64,000 nt of DNA from Diplonema papillatum (taxonomy: Eukaryota; Euglenozoa; Diplonemea; Diplonemida; Diplonemidae), in assembly GCA_030068145.1 (NCBI GenBank), contig JAPJBO010000462.1:62001-126000 (forward strand). The letters run 5' to 3'. Shown piece by piece: positions 44,078-55,356 of the stretch. A program made the translations under genes and the position numbers. Within the stretch, counting starts at the first letter, position 1. Each line of letters begins with the position of its first letter. The notes below the pieces were generated by a model. It ran no database searches, was not told the DNA's origin, and saw only the letters and a list, made by a program, of their open reading frames with translations.

Positions 44078-44335
44078 AGCCAAGAAGAAGAAGAGAAGGC
44101 GCCGTCAATTGAGGGCGTAGCAGTTAGACTGGCTGTCGGTCTCTTGTCTCCGCACTGCTTCTACGCGCTTCGTACAGGAAAGGGCGCCACTCCTTCAGGT
44201 GCAGGCGCGACCGTAAGGACCGTTGCCCGACAGTGTCTGGTTGCATGTGCCCACAGAGCTCGCTTGTGGGGGGAAAATCTTAGGTTAATGTTTAGGCAGA
44301 GCACTGCCTCTCTGGGGGTGTGGCTACTGGCAGCT

Positions 44336-44744
44336 CTTCGGTTAGAGTCGCGTAGAGCATTTCCATTACAAAAAACTTCGGTTAGAGTCGCAAGCCATTT
44401 TCATTGAGAAAAACTTCGGTTAGAGTCGCGTAGAGCATTTCCATTACAAAAAACTTCGGTTAGAGTCGCAAGCCATTTTCATTGAGAAAAACTTCGGTTA
44501 GAGTCGCGTAGAGCATTTCCACTACAAAAAACTTCGGTTAGAGTCGCAAGCCATTTTCATTGAGAAAAACTTCGGTTAGAGTCGCGTAGAGCATTTCCAT
44601 TACAAAAAACTTCGGTTAGAGTCGCAAGCCATTTTCATTGAGAAAAACTTCGGTTAGAGTCGCGTAGAGCATTTCCATTACAAAAAACTTCGGTTAGAGT
44701 CGCAAGCCATTTTCATTGAGAAAAACTTCGGTTAGAGTCGCGTA
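44336..44744. repeat. 78-bp dimeric tandem repeat
   Basis: Five copies of a 78-79-bp unit made of two related 39-bp halves. Both begin CTTCGGTTAGAGTCGC, then one has GTAGAGCATTTCCATTAC and the other AAGCCATTTTCATTGAG. The alternation is strict, as in a young dimer-based satellite. Confidence 0.95.
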
Positions 44745-44745
44745 G

Positions 44746-44953
44746 CATGCAGGGTCAAAACCTTGTGTCTTTTTAAAACGCTCCCGCGGGGCCGATGGAG
44801 CCCTAAAAATTTTTTTGGAAAAAAAAAAATTTGCTCAACTTCCTCAAAAATTACTGCAGAGTTTGTTCCAAACTTTTAAAATTCAAAAAACCCATTTTTT
44901 TTCCGGAATTTTTTTTTTGGCCATTTCCAAAAAGACACAAGGTTTTGACCCTG
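44746..44953 (+). mobile_element. MITE copy f, right end truncated
   Basis: Starts CATGCAGGG directly after the 78-bp array and ends GACCCTG without GCATG, joining GCGGCGGTCCC. Confidence 0.9.
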
Positions 44954-44974
44954 GCGGCGGTCCCGATACCGTCT

Positions 44975-45171
44975 CATGAGACCTTATCGATACCTTTTTT
45001 GCCCATTTCTGGGTTGCGCCCTTATCTCGACCTTTTTGGTCCGTTTTTGGGTTGCGCCCTTATCTCGACCTTTTTGAGATGCGCCCTTATCTCTACCTTT
45101 TTGAGCTGCGCCCTTATCTCTACCTTTTTTGCCCATTTTTGGCTTGTTCCCTTATCTCGACCTTTTTTGGG
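44975..45171. repeat. CCCTTATCTCGACCTTTTT repeats
   Basis: Four to five units of 40-55 bp with GCCCTTATCTCGACCTTTTT and GCCCATTTTTGGGTTGC. The inverse (AAAAAAGGTMGAGATAAGGG) occurs three times at 46903-46983. Confidence 0.85.
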
Positions 45172-45268
45172 GGAAGTTGAGCAATTTTTTTTTTTGCCAA
45201 AATTTTTTTTTGGGGTCCATCGGCCCCGCGGGAGCGTTTTAAAAGACACAAGGTTTTGACCCTGCATG
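45172..45268 (-). mobile_element. MITE copy g, half
   Basis: Only the CGCTCCCGCGG-side half remains (GAAGTTGAGCA to GCATG, then ATATGACCCC). It is broken in the MITE centre by the 44975-45171 repeats. Confidence 0.85.
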
Positions 45269-45409
45269 ATATGACCCCTATATGAAACCTATATGACCCC
45301 CATGTGACCCCTATATGACCCCTATAAATTTTTTCGGATTTTTTCCGGGAAATTTTTTTTCGGATTTTTTTTTTGGCCCGAAAATTTTTCGGAATTTTTC
45401 GGATTTTTT

Positions 45410-46530
45410 TTTGGGTCACCTACCTTAGGGGCCTAAGAACAATTTTTAATGACCTTAGGGGCCTAATCGGGGACCTTTAGGTCCTCAAAATGATTTACAA
45501 ATTTGTTGCCCATTGGGAACTTGTGCCGAAAATGTACTTCTCAAAAAAAAAAAACTCCAAAAAATTTCCAAAAAAATTTCCAAAAAATTTCCAGAAAAAT
45601 TTCCAAAAAATTTCCAAAAATTTTTCCACAAACTCACAGGTGGGACGTCAAAGGAAGAGAAGACCACTGCTGATTGCTGCACACCACGTAAAACACACAT
45701 AACAATGATTGAATTGACAAGCAAAGTGAATTTGCGTTCAAAGTGCAGAAAGCCGATGAACTTCCCCCAAGGCTCCACAAGGGTCATCCCACCCTATTCC
45801 GTTTTGTTAATGCCTGATCCATATGAGATTTGAGAGTGCAAGTTCACTTAGAGAACCGAGGTTTCGGAGGGAATAGCACTCGACAGGCAAACACACCAGG
45901 AATTCAGGGACTGTCTCTTTGTCTGCTCTGGGGCATTATTCTTCTACCGGCCGGTTCTTCAACCTGCACCGACCTGGAGCAAGTTTTCGAACTTTCTGGA
46001 TGTTTTTCGGGCACCCTGTTGTGTTGGGTGCTAGTTGTGGGGTTGTTTTGTGGCTGCATTTTCGGTTCCTGAAGGATTTTAGAGAATTGCACTCTATACA
46101 GGTGAACCCTCCTGTTTTCACATTCTGTGACTGTGGCCGTTCTTCGAGCCTAATGTTCGCGTCCTGCTTAACCCCCGCCTCCTGTTGTTGGTTCTGTGTT
46201 CTTTCAAATTTTTTTCGAAATTTTTTTCGAAATTTTTTTCGAAATTTTTTTCGAAATTTTTTGACAAGTACATTTTCGGCACAATTCCCAATGGACAACA
46301 AATTTTAAATCATTTTGAGGACCTAAAGGCCCCAAAATGCATTTTTCGAATTGTTGACAAATTTTGCCCAGTATTTTGTGCAGGCATTGTACTTAGCGAT
46401 TTTTGAGCATGTTCGTATTTTTCCCCCGGGAAAAACAAATTTTTAAATCATTTTGAGGACCTAAAGGTCCCCGATTAGGCCCCTAAGGTCATTTAAATTT
46501 GTTCCTAGGCCCCTAAGGTACTTTTCTCTT
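45410..46530. repeat. Inverted-repeat structure with ACCTTAGGGGCCTAA
   Basis: The left arm (about 45415-45610) contains GACCTTAGGGGCCTAATCGG, TTTAGGTCCTCAAAATGATT and TGTGCCGAAAATGTACTT, then AAATTTCC units. Its inverse appears on the right at about 46195-46520, where the part AAATCATTTTGAGGACCTAA is present twice. The middle (45620-46190) is ordinary DNA without a recognised gene. It looks like a non-autonomous element or an inverted duplication. Confidence 0.75.
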
Positions 46531-46539
46531 TTTTTTTTT

Positions 46540-46875
46540 TGGCCCAAAAATTTTTCGGAATTTTTTCGGATTTTTTTTTTGGCCCGAAAATTTTTCGGAC
46601 TTTTTTCGGATTTTTTTTTTGGCCCAAAAATTTTTCGGAATTTTTTCGGATTTTTTTTTTGGCCCAAAAATTTTTCGGAATTTTTTCGGATTTTTTTTTT
46701 TGGCCCAAAAATTTTTCGGAATTTTTTCGGATTTTTTTTTTTTGGCCCAAAAATTTTTCGGAATTTTTTCGGATTTTTTTTTTGGCCCAAAATTTTTTCG
46801 GAATTTTTTCGGATTTTTTTTTTGGCCCAAAAATTTTTCGGAATTTTTTCGGATTTTTTTTTTGGCCCAAAAATA
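46540..46875. repeat. 40-bp tandem repeat TTTTTCGGAATTTTTTCGGA
   Basis: Eight units of 40-41 bp (GGCCCAAAAATTTTTCGGAA then TTTTTTCGGATTTTTTTTTT). Two related units are at 45330-45412. Confidence 0.95.
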
Positions 46876-46984
46876 TTTTCGGGAAAATTTGGTCACAATC
46901 CCAAAAAAGGTAGAGATAAGGGCGCAACCCCCAAAAAAGGTAGAGATAAGGGCGCAACCCCCAAAAAAGGTCGAGATAAGGGCA

Positions 46985-47095
46985 AAAATTACCGCAGAGT
47001 TTGTTCCAAAATTTTAAAATTCAAAAAACCCATTTTTTTTCTGGAAATAAAATTTTGGCCATTTCCAAAAAGACACAAGGTTCTGACCCTGCATG
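46985..47095 (+). mobile_element. MITE copy h, half
   Basis: Only the GGCCATTTCC-side half remains (AAAAATTACCGCAGAG to GCATG, then ATAT). It starts at the same centre position where copy g is broken. Confidence 0.85.
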
Positions 47096-47152
47096 ATATA
47101 GGGGTCACATGGGGGTCATATAGGGGTCATATAGGGGTCATATAGGGGTCCT
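47096..47152. repeat. ATATAGGGGTC repeats
   Basis: Five units of the inverse of the ATATGACCCC satellite, between MITE half h and the 251-bp satellite. Confidence 0.9.
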
Positions 47153-47154
47153 AT

Positions 47155-50100
47155 GGAGGCAGACGACTGTTTAGTGTTGCAAACGAATCACGAACACACT
47201 GAAATGGGTCTTCCACACACTGAAATCAAGTGCTCCTAAGCAGACGAACTGTGAGTGTTGCAAACGAAACGTAAATGAACTGAAATAGGGACCTCATACG
47301 CTGAAACCGACTGCGAACAATCTGATCGATCTCTCTTAATAAAAGATTAAAGCGCCGAAGGCGCAACCACCCAATCAAACTTTGCACACACAATTGCGAC
47401 TGTTCCAAGGCAGACGGCTGTTTAGTGTTGCAAACGAAACATGAACACGCTGAAATGGGTCTTCCACACACTGAAATCAAGTGCTCCTAAGCAGACGAAC
47501 TGTGAGTGTTGCAAACGAAACGTAAATGAACTGAAATAGGGACCTCATACGCTGAAATCGACTGCGAACAATCTGATCGATCTCTCTTAATAAAAGATTA
47601 AAGCGCCGAAGGCGCAACCACCCAATCAAACTTTGCACACGCAATTGCGACTGTTCCAAGGCAGACGGCTGTTTAGTGTTGCAAACGAATCACGAACACA
47701 CTGAAATGGGTCTTCCACACACTGAAATCAAGTGCTCCTAAGCAGACGAACTGTGAGTGTTGCAAACGAAACGTAAATGAACTGAAATAGGGACCTCATA
47801 CGCTGAAACCGACTGCGAACAATCTGATCGATCTCTCTTAATAAAAGATTAAAGCGCCGAAGGCGCAACCACCCAATCAAACTTTGCACACGCAATTGCG
47901 ACTGTTCCAAGGCAGACGGCTGTTTAGTGTTGCAAACGAAACATGAACACGCTGAAATGGGTCTTCCACACACTGAAATCAAGTGCTCCTAAGCAGACGA
48001 ACTGTGAGTGTTGCAAACGAAACGTAAATGAACTGAAATAGGGACCTCATACGCTGAAATCGACTGCGAACAATCTGATCGATCTCTCTTAATAAAAGAT
48101 TAAAGCGCCGAAGGCGCAACCACCCAATCAAACTTTGCACACGCAATTGCGACTGTTCCAAGGCAGACGGCTGTTTAGTGTTGCAAACGAATCACGAACA
48201 CACTGAAATGGGTCTTCCACACACTGAAATCAAGTGCTCCTAAGCAGACGAACTGTGAGTGTTGCAAACGAAACGTAAATGAACTGAAATAGGGACCTCA
48301 TACGCTGAAATCGACTGCGAACAATCTGATCGATCTCTCTTAATAAAAGATTAAAGCGCCGAAGGCGCAACCACCCAATCAAACTTTGCACACGCAATTG
48401 CGACTGTTCCAAGGCAGACGGCTGTTTAGTGTTGCAAACGAATCACGAACACACTGAAATGGGTCTTCCACACACTGAAATCAAGTGCTCCTAAGCAGAC
48501 GAACTGTGAGTGTTGCAAACGAAACGTAAATGAACTGAAATAGGGACCTCATACGCTGAAATCGACTGCGAACAATCTGATCGATCTCTCTTAATAAAAG
48601 ATTAAAGCGCCGAAGGCGCAACCACCCAATCAAACTTTGCACACGCAATTGCGACTGTTCCAAGGCAGACGGCTGTTTAGTGTTGCAAACGAATCACGAG
48701 CACACTGAAATGGGTCTTCCACACACTGAAATCAAGTGCTCCTAAGCAGACGAACTGTGAGTGTTGCAAACGAAACGTAAATGAACTGAAATAGGGACCT
48801 CATACACTGAAATCGACTGCGAACAATCTGATCGATCTCTCTTAATAAAAGATTAAAGCGCCGAAGGCGCAACCACCCAATCAAACTTTGCACACGCAAT
48901 TGCGACTGTTCCAAGGCAGACGGCTGTTTAGTGTTGCAAACGAAACATAAACACGCTGAAATGGGTCTTCCACACACTGAAATCAAGTGCTCCTAAGCAG
49001 ACGAACTGTGAGTGTTGCAAACGAAACGTAAATGAACTGAAATAGGGACCTCATACGCTGAAATCGACTGCGAACAATCTGATCGATCTCTCTTAATAAA
49101 AGATTAAAGCGCCGAAGGCGCAACCACCCAATCAAACTTTGCACACGCAATTGCGACTGTTCCAAGGCAGACGGCTGTTTAGTGTTGCAAACGAATCACG
49201 AACACACTGAAATGGGTCTTCCACACACTGAAATCAAGTGCTCCTAAGCAGACGAACTGTGAGTGTTGCAAACGAAACGTAAATGAACTGAAATAGGGAC
49301 CTCATACGCTGAAATCGACTGCGAACAATCTGATCGATCTCTCTTAATAAAAGATTAAAGCGCCGAAGGCGCAACCACCCAATCCAACTTTGCACACGCA
49401 ATTGCGACTGTTCCAAGGCAGACGGCTGTTTAGTGTTGCAAACGAAACATAAACACGCTGAAATGGGTCTTCCACACACTGAAATCAAGTGCTCCTAAGC
49501 AGACGAACTGTGAGTGTTGCAAACGAAACGTAAATGAACTGAAATAGGGACCTCATACGCTGAAATCGACTGCGAACAATCTGATCGATCTCTCTTAATA
49601 AAAGATTAAAGCGCCGAAGGCGCAACCACCCAATCAAACTTTGCACACGCAATTGCGACTGTTCCAAGGCAGACGGCTGTTTAGTGTTGCAAACGAATCA
49701 CGAACACACTGAAATGGGTCTTCCACACACTGAAATCAAGTGCTCCTAAGCAGACGAACTGTGAGTGTTGCAAACGAAACGTAAATGAACTGAAATAGGG
49801 ACCTCATACGCTGAAATCGACTGCGAACAATCTGATCGATCTCTCTTAATAAAAGATTAAAGCGCCGAAGGCGCAACCACCCAATCAAACTTTGCACACG
49901 CAATTGCGACTGTTCCAAGGCAGACGGCTGTTTAGTGTTGCAAACGAATCACGAACACACTGAAATGGGTCTTCCACACACTGAAATCAAGTGCTCCTAA
50001 GCAGACGAACTGTGAGTGTTGCAAACGAAACGTAAATGAACTGAAATAGGGACCTCATACGCTGAAATCGACTGCGAACAATCTGATCGATCTCTCTTAA

Positions 50101-50860
50101 TAAAAGATTAAAGCGCCGAAGGCGCAACCACCCAATCAAACTTTGCACACGCAATTGCGACTGTTCCAAGGCAGACGGCTGTTTAGTGTTGCAAACGAAA
50201 CATGAACACGCTGAAATGGGTCTTCCACACACTGAAATCAAGTGCTCCTAAGCAGACGAACTGTGAGTGTTGCAAACGAAACGTAAATGAACTGAAATAG
50301 GGACCTCATACGCTGAAATCGACTGCGAACAATCTGATCGATCTCTCTTAATAAAAGATTAAAGCGCCGAAGGCGCAACCACCCAATCAAACTTTGCACA
50401 CGCAATTGCGACTGTTCCAAGGCAGACGGCTGTTTAGTGTTGCAAACGAATCATGAACACGCTGAAATGGGTCTTCCACACACTGAAATCAAGTGCTCCT
50501 AAGCAGACGAACTGTGAGTGTTGCAAACGAAACGTAAATGAACTGAAATAGGGACCTCATACGCTGAAATCGACTGCGAACAATCTGATCGATCTCTCTT
50601 AATAAAAGATTAAAGCGCCGAAGGCGCAACCACCCAATCCAACTTTGCACACGCAATTGCGACTGTTCCAAGGCAGACGGCTGTTTAGTGTTGCAAACGA
50701 AACATGAACACGCTGAAATGGGTCTTCCACACACTGAAATCAAGTGCTCCTAAGCAGACGAACTGTGAGTGTTGCAAACGAAACGTAAATGAACTGAAAT
50801 AGGGACCTCATACGCTGAAATCGACTGCGAACAATCTGATCGATCTCAATAAAAGATTAA
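47155..50860. repeat. 251-bp satellite, about 15 tandem units
   Basis: Equivalent points recur every 251 bp (47226, 47477, 47728 and so on to 50489). Each unit has GCAGACGGCTGTTTAGTG, CTGAAATGGGTCTTCCACAC, ATCTGATCGATCTCTCTTAA and GCGCCGAAGGCGCAACCACC, the last with an inverted GCGCCGAAGGCGC core. Units fall into two types (AATCACGAACACACTG or AAACATGAACACGCTG) that often alternate. The period is not a multiple of three, so the repeated 60-84-codon frames are not genes. Confidence 0.97.
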
Positions 50861-51072
50861 CATGCAGGGTCAAAACCTTGTGTCTTTTTGATAGTGGCAA
50901 AAAAAAAATTTCCGGAAAAAAATTGGGGTTTTTGAATTTTAAAAGTTTGGAACAAACTCTGCAGTAATTTTTGAGGAAGTTGAGCAAAATTTTTTTTTTC
51001 CAAAAAAATTTTTAGGGCTCCATCGGCCCCGCGGGAGCGTTTTAAAAAGACACAAGGTTTTGACCCTGCATG
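50861..51072 (-). mobile_element. MITE copy i
   Basis: Full length, TTAA duplication, inserted in a 251-bp unit between GATTAA and AGCGCCG. Confidence 0.95.
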
Positions 51073-51326
51073 TTAAAGCGCCGAAGGCGCAACCACCCAA
51101 TCAAACTTTGCACACGCAATTGCGACTGTTCCAAGGCAGACGGCTGTTTAGTGTTGCAAACGAATCACGAACACACTGAAATGGGTCTTCCACACACTGA
51201 AATCAAGTGCTCCTAAGCAGACGAACTGTGAGTGTTGCAAACGAAAGTAAATGAACTGACATAGGGACCTCATACGCTGAAATCGACTGCGAACAATCTG
51301 ATCGATCTCTCTTAATGAAAGATTAA
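51073..51326. repeat. Satellite unit between two MITEs
   Basis: One 251-bp satellite unit, slightly diverged (CGAAAGTAAATGAACTGACA), starting and ending at the same TTAA. Confidence 0.9.
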
Positions 51327-51539
51327 CATGCAGGGTCAAAACCTTGTGTCTTTTTGAAAAATGGCCAAAAAAAAAGTTTCGGAAAAAAAATGGGCTTTTT
51401 GAATTTTAAAAGCTTGGAACAAACTCTGCAGCAATTTTTGAGGAAGTTGAGCAAATTTTTTTTTTTCCAAATTTTTTTTTAGGGCTCCATCGGCCCCGCG
51501 GGAGCGTTTTAAAAAGACACAAGGTTTTGACCCTGCATG
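51327..51539 (-). mobile_element. MITE copy j
   Basis: Full length, TTAA duplication, same orientation and same satellite position as copy i, but about ten differences from it. Confidence 0.95.
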
Positions 51540-52115
51540 TTAAAGCGCCGAAGGCGCAACCACCCATTCAAACCTTGCACACGCGAGATCTTATGAATCA
51601 ACGAAAAGCGAGCGAAAAAGAGCGTGTAAAACCCGGGAAAAGTCAGAAAGACAGTCGGCGAAAAACTTGGAAAAAAGACGGGAAAATACGACCATCAAGT
51701 GCTCCAAGGCCAGACGACTGTATAGTGTTGCAAACGAATCGCAAGCACACTGAAGTTGGGACTCCCACACTGAAATCAAGTGCTCCTAGGCAGACGAACT
51801 GTTAGTGTTGCGAACGAATCGCAAACACGCTGAGATCGGGACCCCACACACTGAAATCGACTGAGATCAACCTGAGCGATCTCTCTTAATAAAAGATTCA
51901 AGCGCCGAAGGCGCAACCACCCAATCCGACTTTGTACACACGAAACAGAGATAAAAGTGAGCAAAGAAGAGCGTAAACCCGGAGGACGTCGAAAGAAACA
52001 GTCGGCGGAAAACTTGGAAAAAAGTGGGGAAAACACGCTCCAAGACCAGACGACGAGCCTATGGACATCGTGGTAGGTCATGCTCAACGACCGAAGGTTC
52101 GCCGCACGGTTCACG
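51540..52115. repeat. Diverged satellite copies
   Basis: One to two older relatives of the 251-bp unit with added sequence (AAAGCGAGCGAAAAAGAGCG, GTCGGCGAAAAACTTGG). The same older form occurs inverted at 59100-60300. Confidence 0.8.
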
Positions 52116-52119
52116 GTAT

Positions 52120-52332
52120 CATGCAGGGTCAAAACCTTGTGTCTTTTTAAAACGCTCCCGCAGGGCCGATGGAGCCCTAAAAATTTTTTTGGAAAAAAAA
52201 AATTTTGCTCAACTTCCTCAAAAATTACTGCAGAGTTTGTTCCAAACTTTTAAAATTCAAAAAACCCAATTTTTTTCTGGAAATTTTTTTTTTTGCCATT
52301 TTCAAAAAGACACAAGGTTTTGACCCTGCATG
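52120..52332 (+). mobile_element. MITE copy k
   Basis: Full length, GTAT duplication (52116-52119 and 52333-52336). It lies just upstream of the first Merlin gene. Confidence 0.95.
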
Positions 52333-54571
52333 GTATGACTCCCGTTCTTTTTACTTGGCGCACACAGTTTTTGCTAATGCACAGATCTTAAGAAATCTTT
52401 ACTAAGAAAGATTGCCAACTTCAGTGTTTCATTGCAACGTTAACCACTCGTTCTTGGAGGAAACCGCCCTGAAGCAAGTGACTTCAATGTGGGTAAAACT
52501 ATCAGAGCGTCAGGGCAACCCCCATCTTGTTCGTATCTCGACCCGTTTCCATCACAGGCCAACAGGACGGTGGCCTTGCAGCCCAACGTAGGCTGCTGTA
52601 CACCGGCTCGAAGCAGCAGAGGCGCCGGTGCAAGCCGGAAGTAGAGTTCGGACCGATTCTGGCCGACCCAGGAGCACTTGTCATCTTCTTGATGACGTAC
52701 GACATCCTGCCTCGCCAAGTCACGTGCACGTGTGGCAGGACGTTGAAGACGTGGATACTGGGTGGAAGGGATGGGGCATGCCAGAAGGGGTGGCCGTACT
52801 GGCATTGTGTTTGCCGGGACAAGGGAGTCTCTGGTGGCACATGGGTTGCAGAGACTCTGCGGGTCCTGACACCAAGCCCGACTCCCGCAAAGAAATCCAC
52901 AGCCCGAGAGACTACCGAGAAAGAACAAAAAGAGTGCGAAAAAAAAGCAAACGCGGCAAGAATGAAAATTACGTGCGCGCAGTTTTCCACCAAGCTGTGG
53001 GCGTTTTTTACCGGGGCCAAGGATACAACGGCCAACACCCTTTTTTTTAACAGTAAAACGAACCACGCGAGCCTCAGCCGCTGCTTTACAAAAATTGCAA
53101 AGGACGATGTTCGCAAGACCGAGGCGCAATTCCTCCCGCTTGGTGGTCCCGGCCGCATACTCGAATTAGACGAGTTTTCGATCGGGCACCAAAGCAGAGG
53201 CACAGGCAAGGATCGTGAGTTTTGTTACTTGCGATACATCGGGATTGTAGAACGGGGGGCCTCGTTCTTCGTGGTGCGTGAACTGCCAGCAAAGTGGCAG
53301 AGTCTCCTGGACAAACCGTCGAGTTGCCGTCGGGGATGGGAAACTTTACAAACCCACCCTCGTTGAAAAAACTCGTGATCCCTCCTCCTCCTCCGATCTC
53401 AAATGCAGAGTTGAGAACCATTCTCGATGAAGGGATCGTTGAGCTAGGTACATCAGAAGCCCCCCTGATGTTAACAACCGACGGTGCCCAGGCATACCGG
53501 AGCCTTTTGGATCCTCTATCGCCAAACTTCTACTGGAATGATGTAGAGGAATCCAAAACAAAGGTTCGTTATGCCTGGGTCAACCACGGAAAGGAGGAGT
53601 GGACGAGCAAGTGGACGGTCTGGTTGCTAACCGACGAATTTTCGAGGGAGGTTCACAACCACGAGACCGACCTCTTACAGGCAATCCACAAAGGAGATCT
53701 GCAAGGAAAGCATACAGAATCAATCAAACGAAACTATGTGGAAAAGAATTTTTTGGCAGGGACCCAGAAGGGGGACGGCACCTGGGGCAATTTAAAGAAA
53801 GTCATCAAGGAACGTTGTGCCACAACTGCGACTAAGTACCGCGCGCTTTGGCTCGCGGAGTGGAAGATGATCAAAGGCGACAAACGCGACATCTTTCACG
53901 AAGGCTTGGTTGCTGTGGGTGAAGCTTTCGAGCGGGCCGCACACGAAAGAGATGTAGCCAAGCTTAAGCTAAGGGTGCAAACGTTGTCGGCTAAGACTCA
54001 GCGTATGACGCAGAAAAAGCGTTCATATGCGGATCTGGAAGAAGAGAACCGCCGCCTGCGTGCCGAGATAGCTGTGCCTGGCACACCTCAGTCTTCTGTC
54101 CTCACTTCTTTCCCACTAGGAGGCCCAGATTCCCGTGCGGTCAGTGCTGAGTCTGTTAGTTCATCTTTTCGGGTCTTGGCAGAAATACCACTCCAAGCAG
54201 AGACACAACCAACTGTAGTCGGCGACAATGTGCTGGAACTTGACGAGACAGCAAAACGAGCAAAGGCTGAGATAGAGAGCCTGGATAAATTCATCAGAGA
54301 GGTTGGGCTGACCGGAGGTGAGAGGCCGGCCACAGTTTCCGCTCCGTCAGTTCCACAGCACGAGGGGTCCAAAACACCCAAGCGGAAGTCTGGGAGCTGG
54401 TCAGTGTCACTGGAATCCTGCCCACCCCTGACACCTAGGACAGAAGCCCGCTGGGACGACATGTTCGCCGCGCGTCACCACTTAGAAACGGCGGACAGCT
54501 CCGTCCTTTTGCCCGACCCTGCCAACGTCAGTACAGCGGCCAGTAGTCCGCACCAAGAAGCAGAGGGCCCT

Positions 54572-54848
54572 GGCATGTGTAAAGTATGCGTAGCATACCT
54601 ATACTTAACATTGAACCGCCCAAAATCGTGGTTCAATGTTAAGTATAGGTAATTACCTATACTTAACATTGAACCGCAAAAATCGCGGTTCAATGTTAAG
54701 TATAGGTAATTACCTATACTTAACGCTGAACCCATACCTATACTTAACATTGAACCACAAAAATCACGGTTCAATGTTAAGTATAGGTAATTACCTATAC
54801 TTAACGCTGAACCACCAAAAACCATGGTTCAGAGTTAAGTATAGGGAA
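54572..54848. repeat. Left terminal repeat, tandem hairpins
   Basis: Four palindromes of 50-55 bp (TACCTATACTTAACATTGAA, a short loop and the inverse), separated by AATTACC. It mirrors 57673-57953. Confidence 0.92.
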
Positions 54849-54849
54849 T

Positions 54850-54979
54850 GAAAACTTGGGTTGAAAATTTTGTGTCAAAAATTGTAGATTTGAATTTTTT
54901 TGGGTTGAATTTGTTGTCAAAAATTTGGGTTGAAAACTTGGGTTGAAATTTTTGGGTTAAAATTTGGGTTCAAAATTTT

Positions 54980-55021
<42 letters not shown>

Positions 55022-55250
55022 ACTGGGGCAAACCCGCTCTGATCCACGCCTAGTGTCATGCGTGGGGACAAGGGTGACCAGTTTTCTGTCTAGGACCCTG
55101 TGAGGACCCTGACCCTGTACGGACCCCGTACGGACCCCGTACGGACCCCGTACGGACCCCGTACGGACCCCGTACGGACCCCGTACGGACCCCGTACGGA
55201 CCCCGTACGGACCCCGTACGGACCCCGTACGGACCCCGTACCCCACAGAC
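54850..55250. repeat. Upstream region with GGGTTGAAAATTTTG, (TG)n and GTACGGACCCC arrays
   Basis: Contains irregular AAATTTGGGTTGAAAA units (54850-54985), (GT)18 at 54983-55018, AACTGGGGCAAACCC, and about 11 copies of GTACGGACCCC (55116-55240). The last two features also occur beside the hAT fossil at 43380-43500. Location just before the gene suggests a promoter or transposase-binding role; this is inference. Confidence 0.85.
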
Positions 55251-55356
55251 CCCAGACCTGTGTTTTGCCAACTAGTATACCTGTCATCACTAAAACCAAC
55301 CACTATTCATCTTGAAACCACCAGGAATACACTTGAGAAAAAGCAACAAAACAAAC

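Noticed and set aside
44336-44744. CRISPR-like array
   Set aside because: The units are contiguous dimers without unique spacers, and the context is eukaryotic with no cas genes.
47226-50743. Repeated 60-84-codon minus-strand frames, one per 251 bp
   Set aside because: They are the satellite read in one frame; the period is not divisible by three and no unit has independent coding signs.
52440-53209. Two minus-strand frames of 229 and 235 codons
   Set aside because: Antisense to Merlin transposase 1, whose catalytic motifs are on the plus strand.
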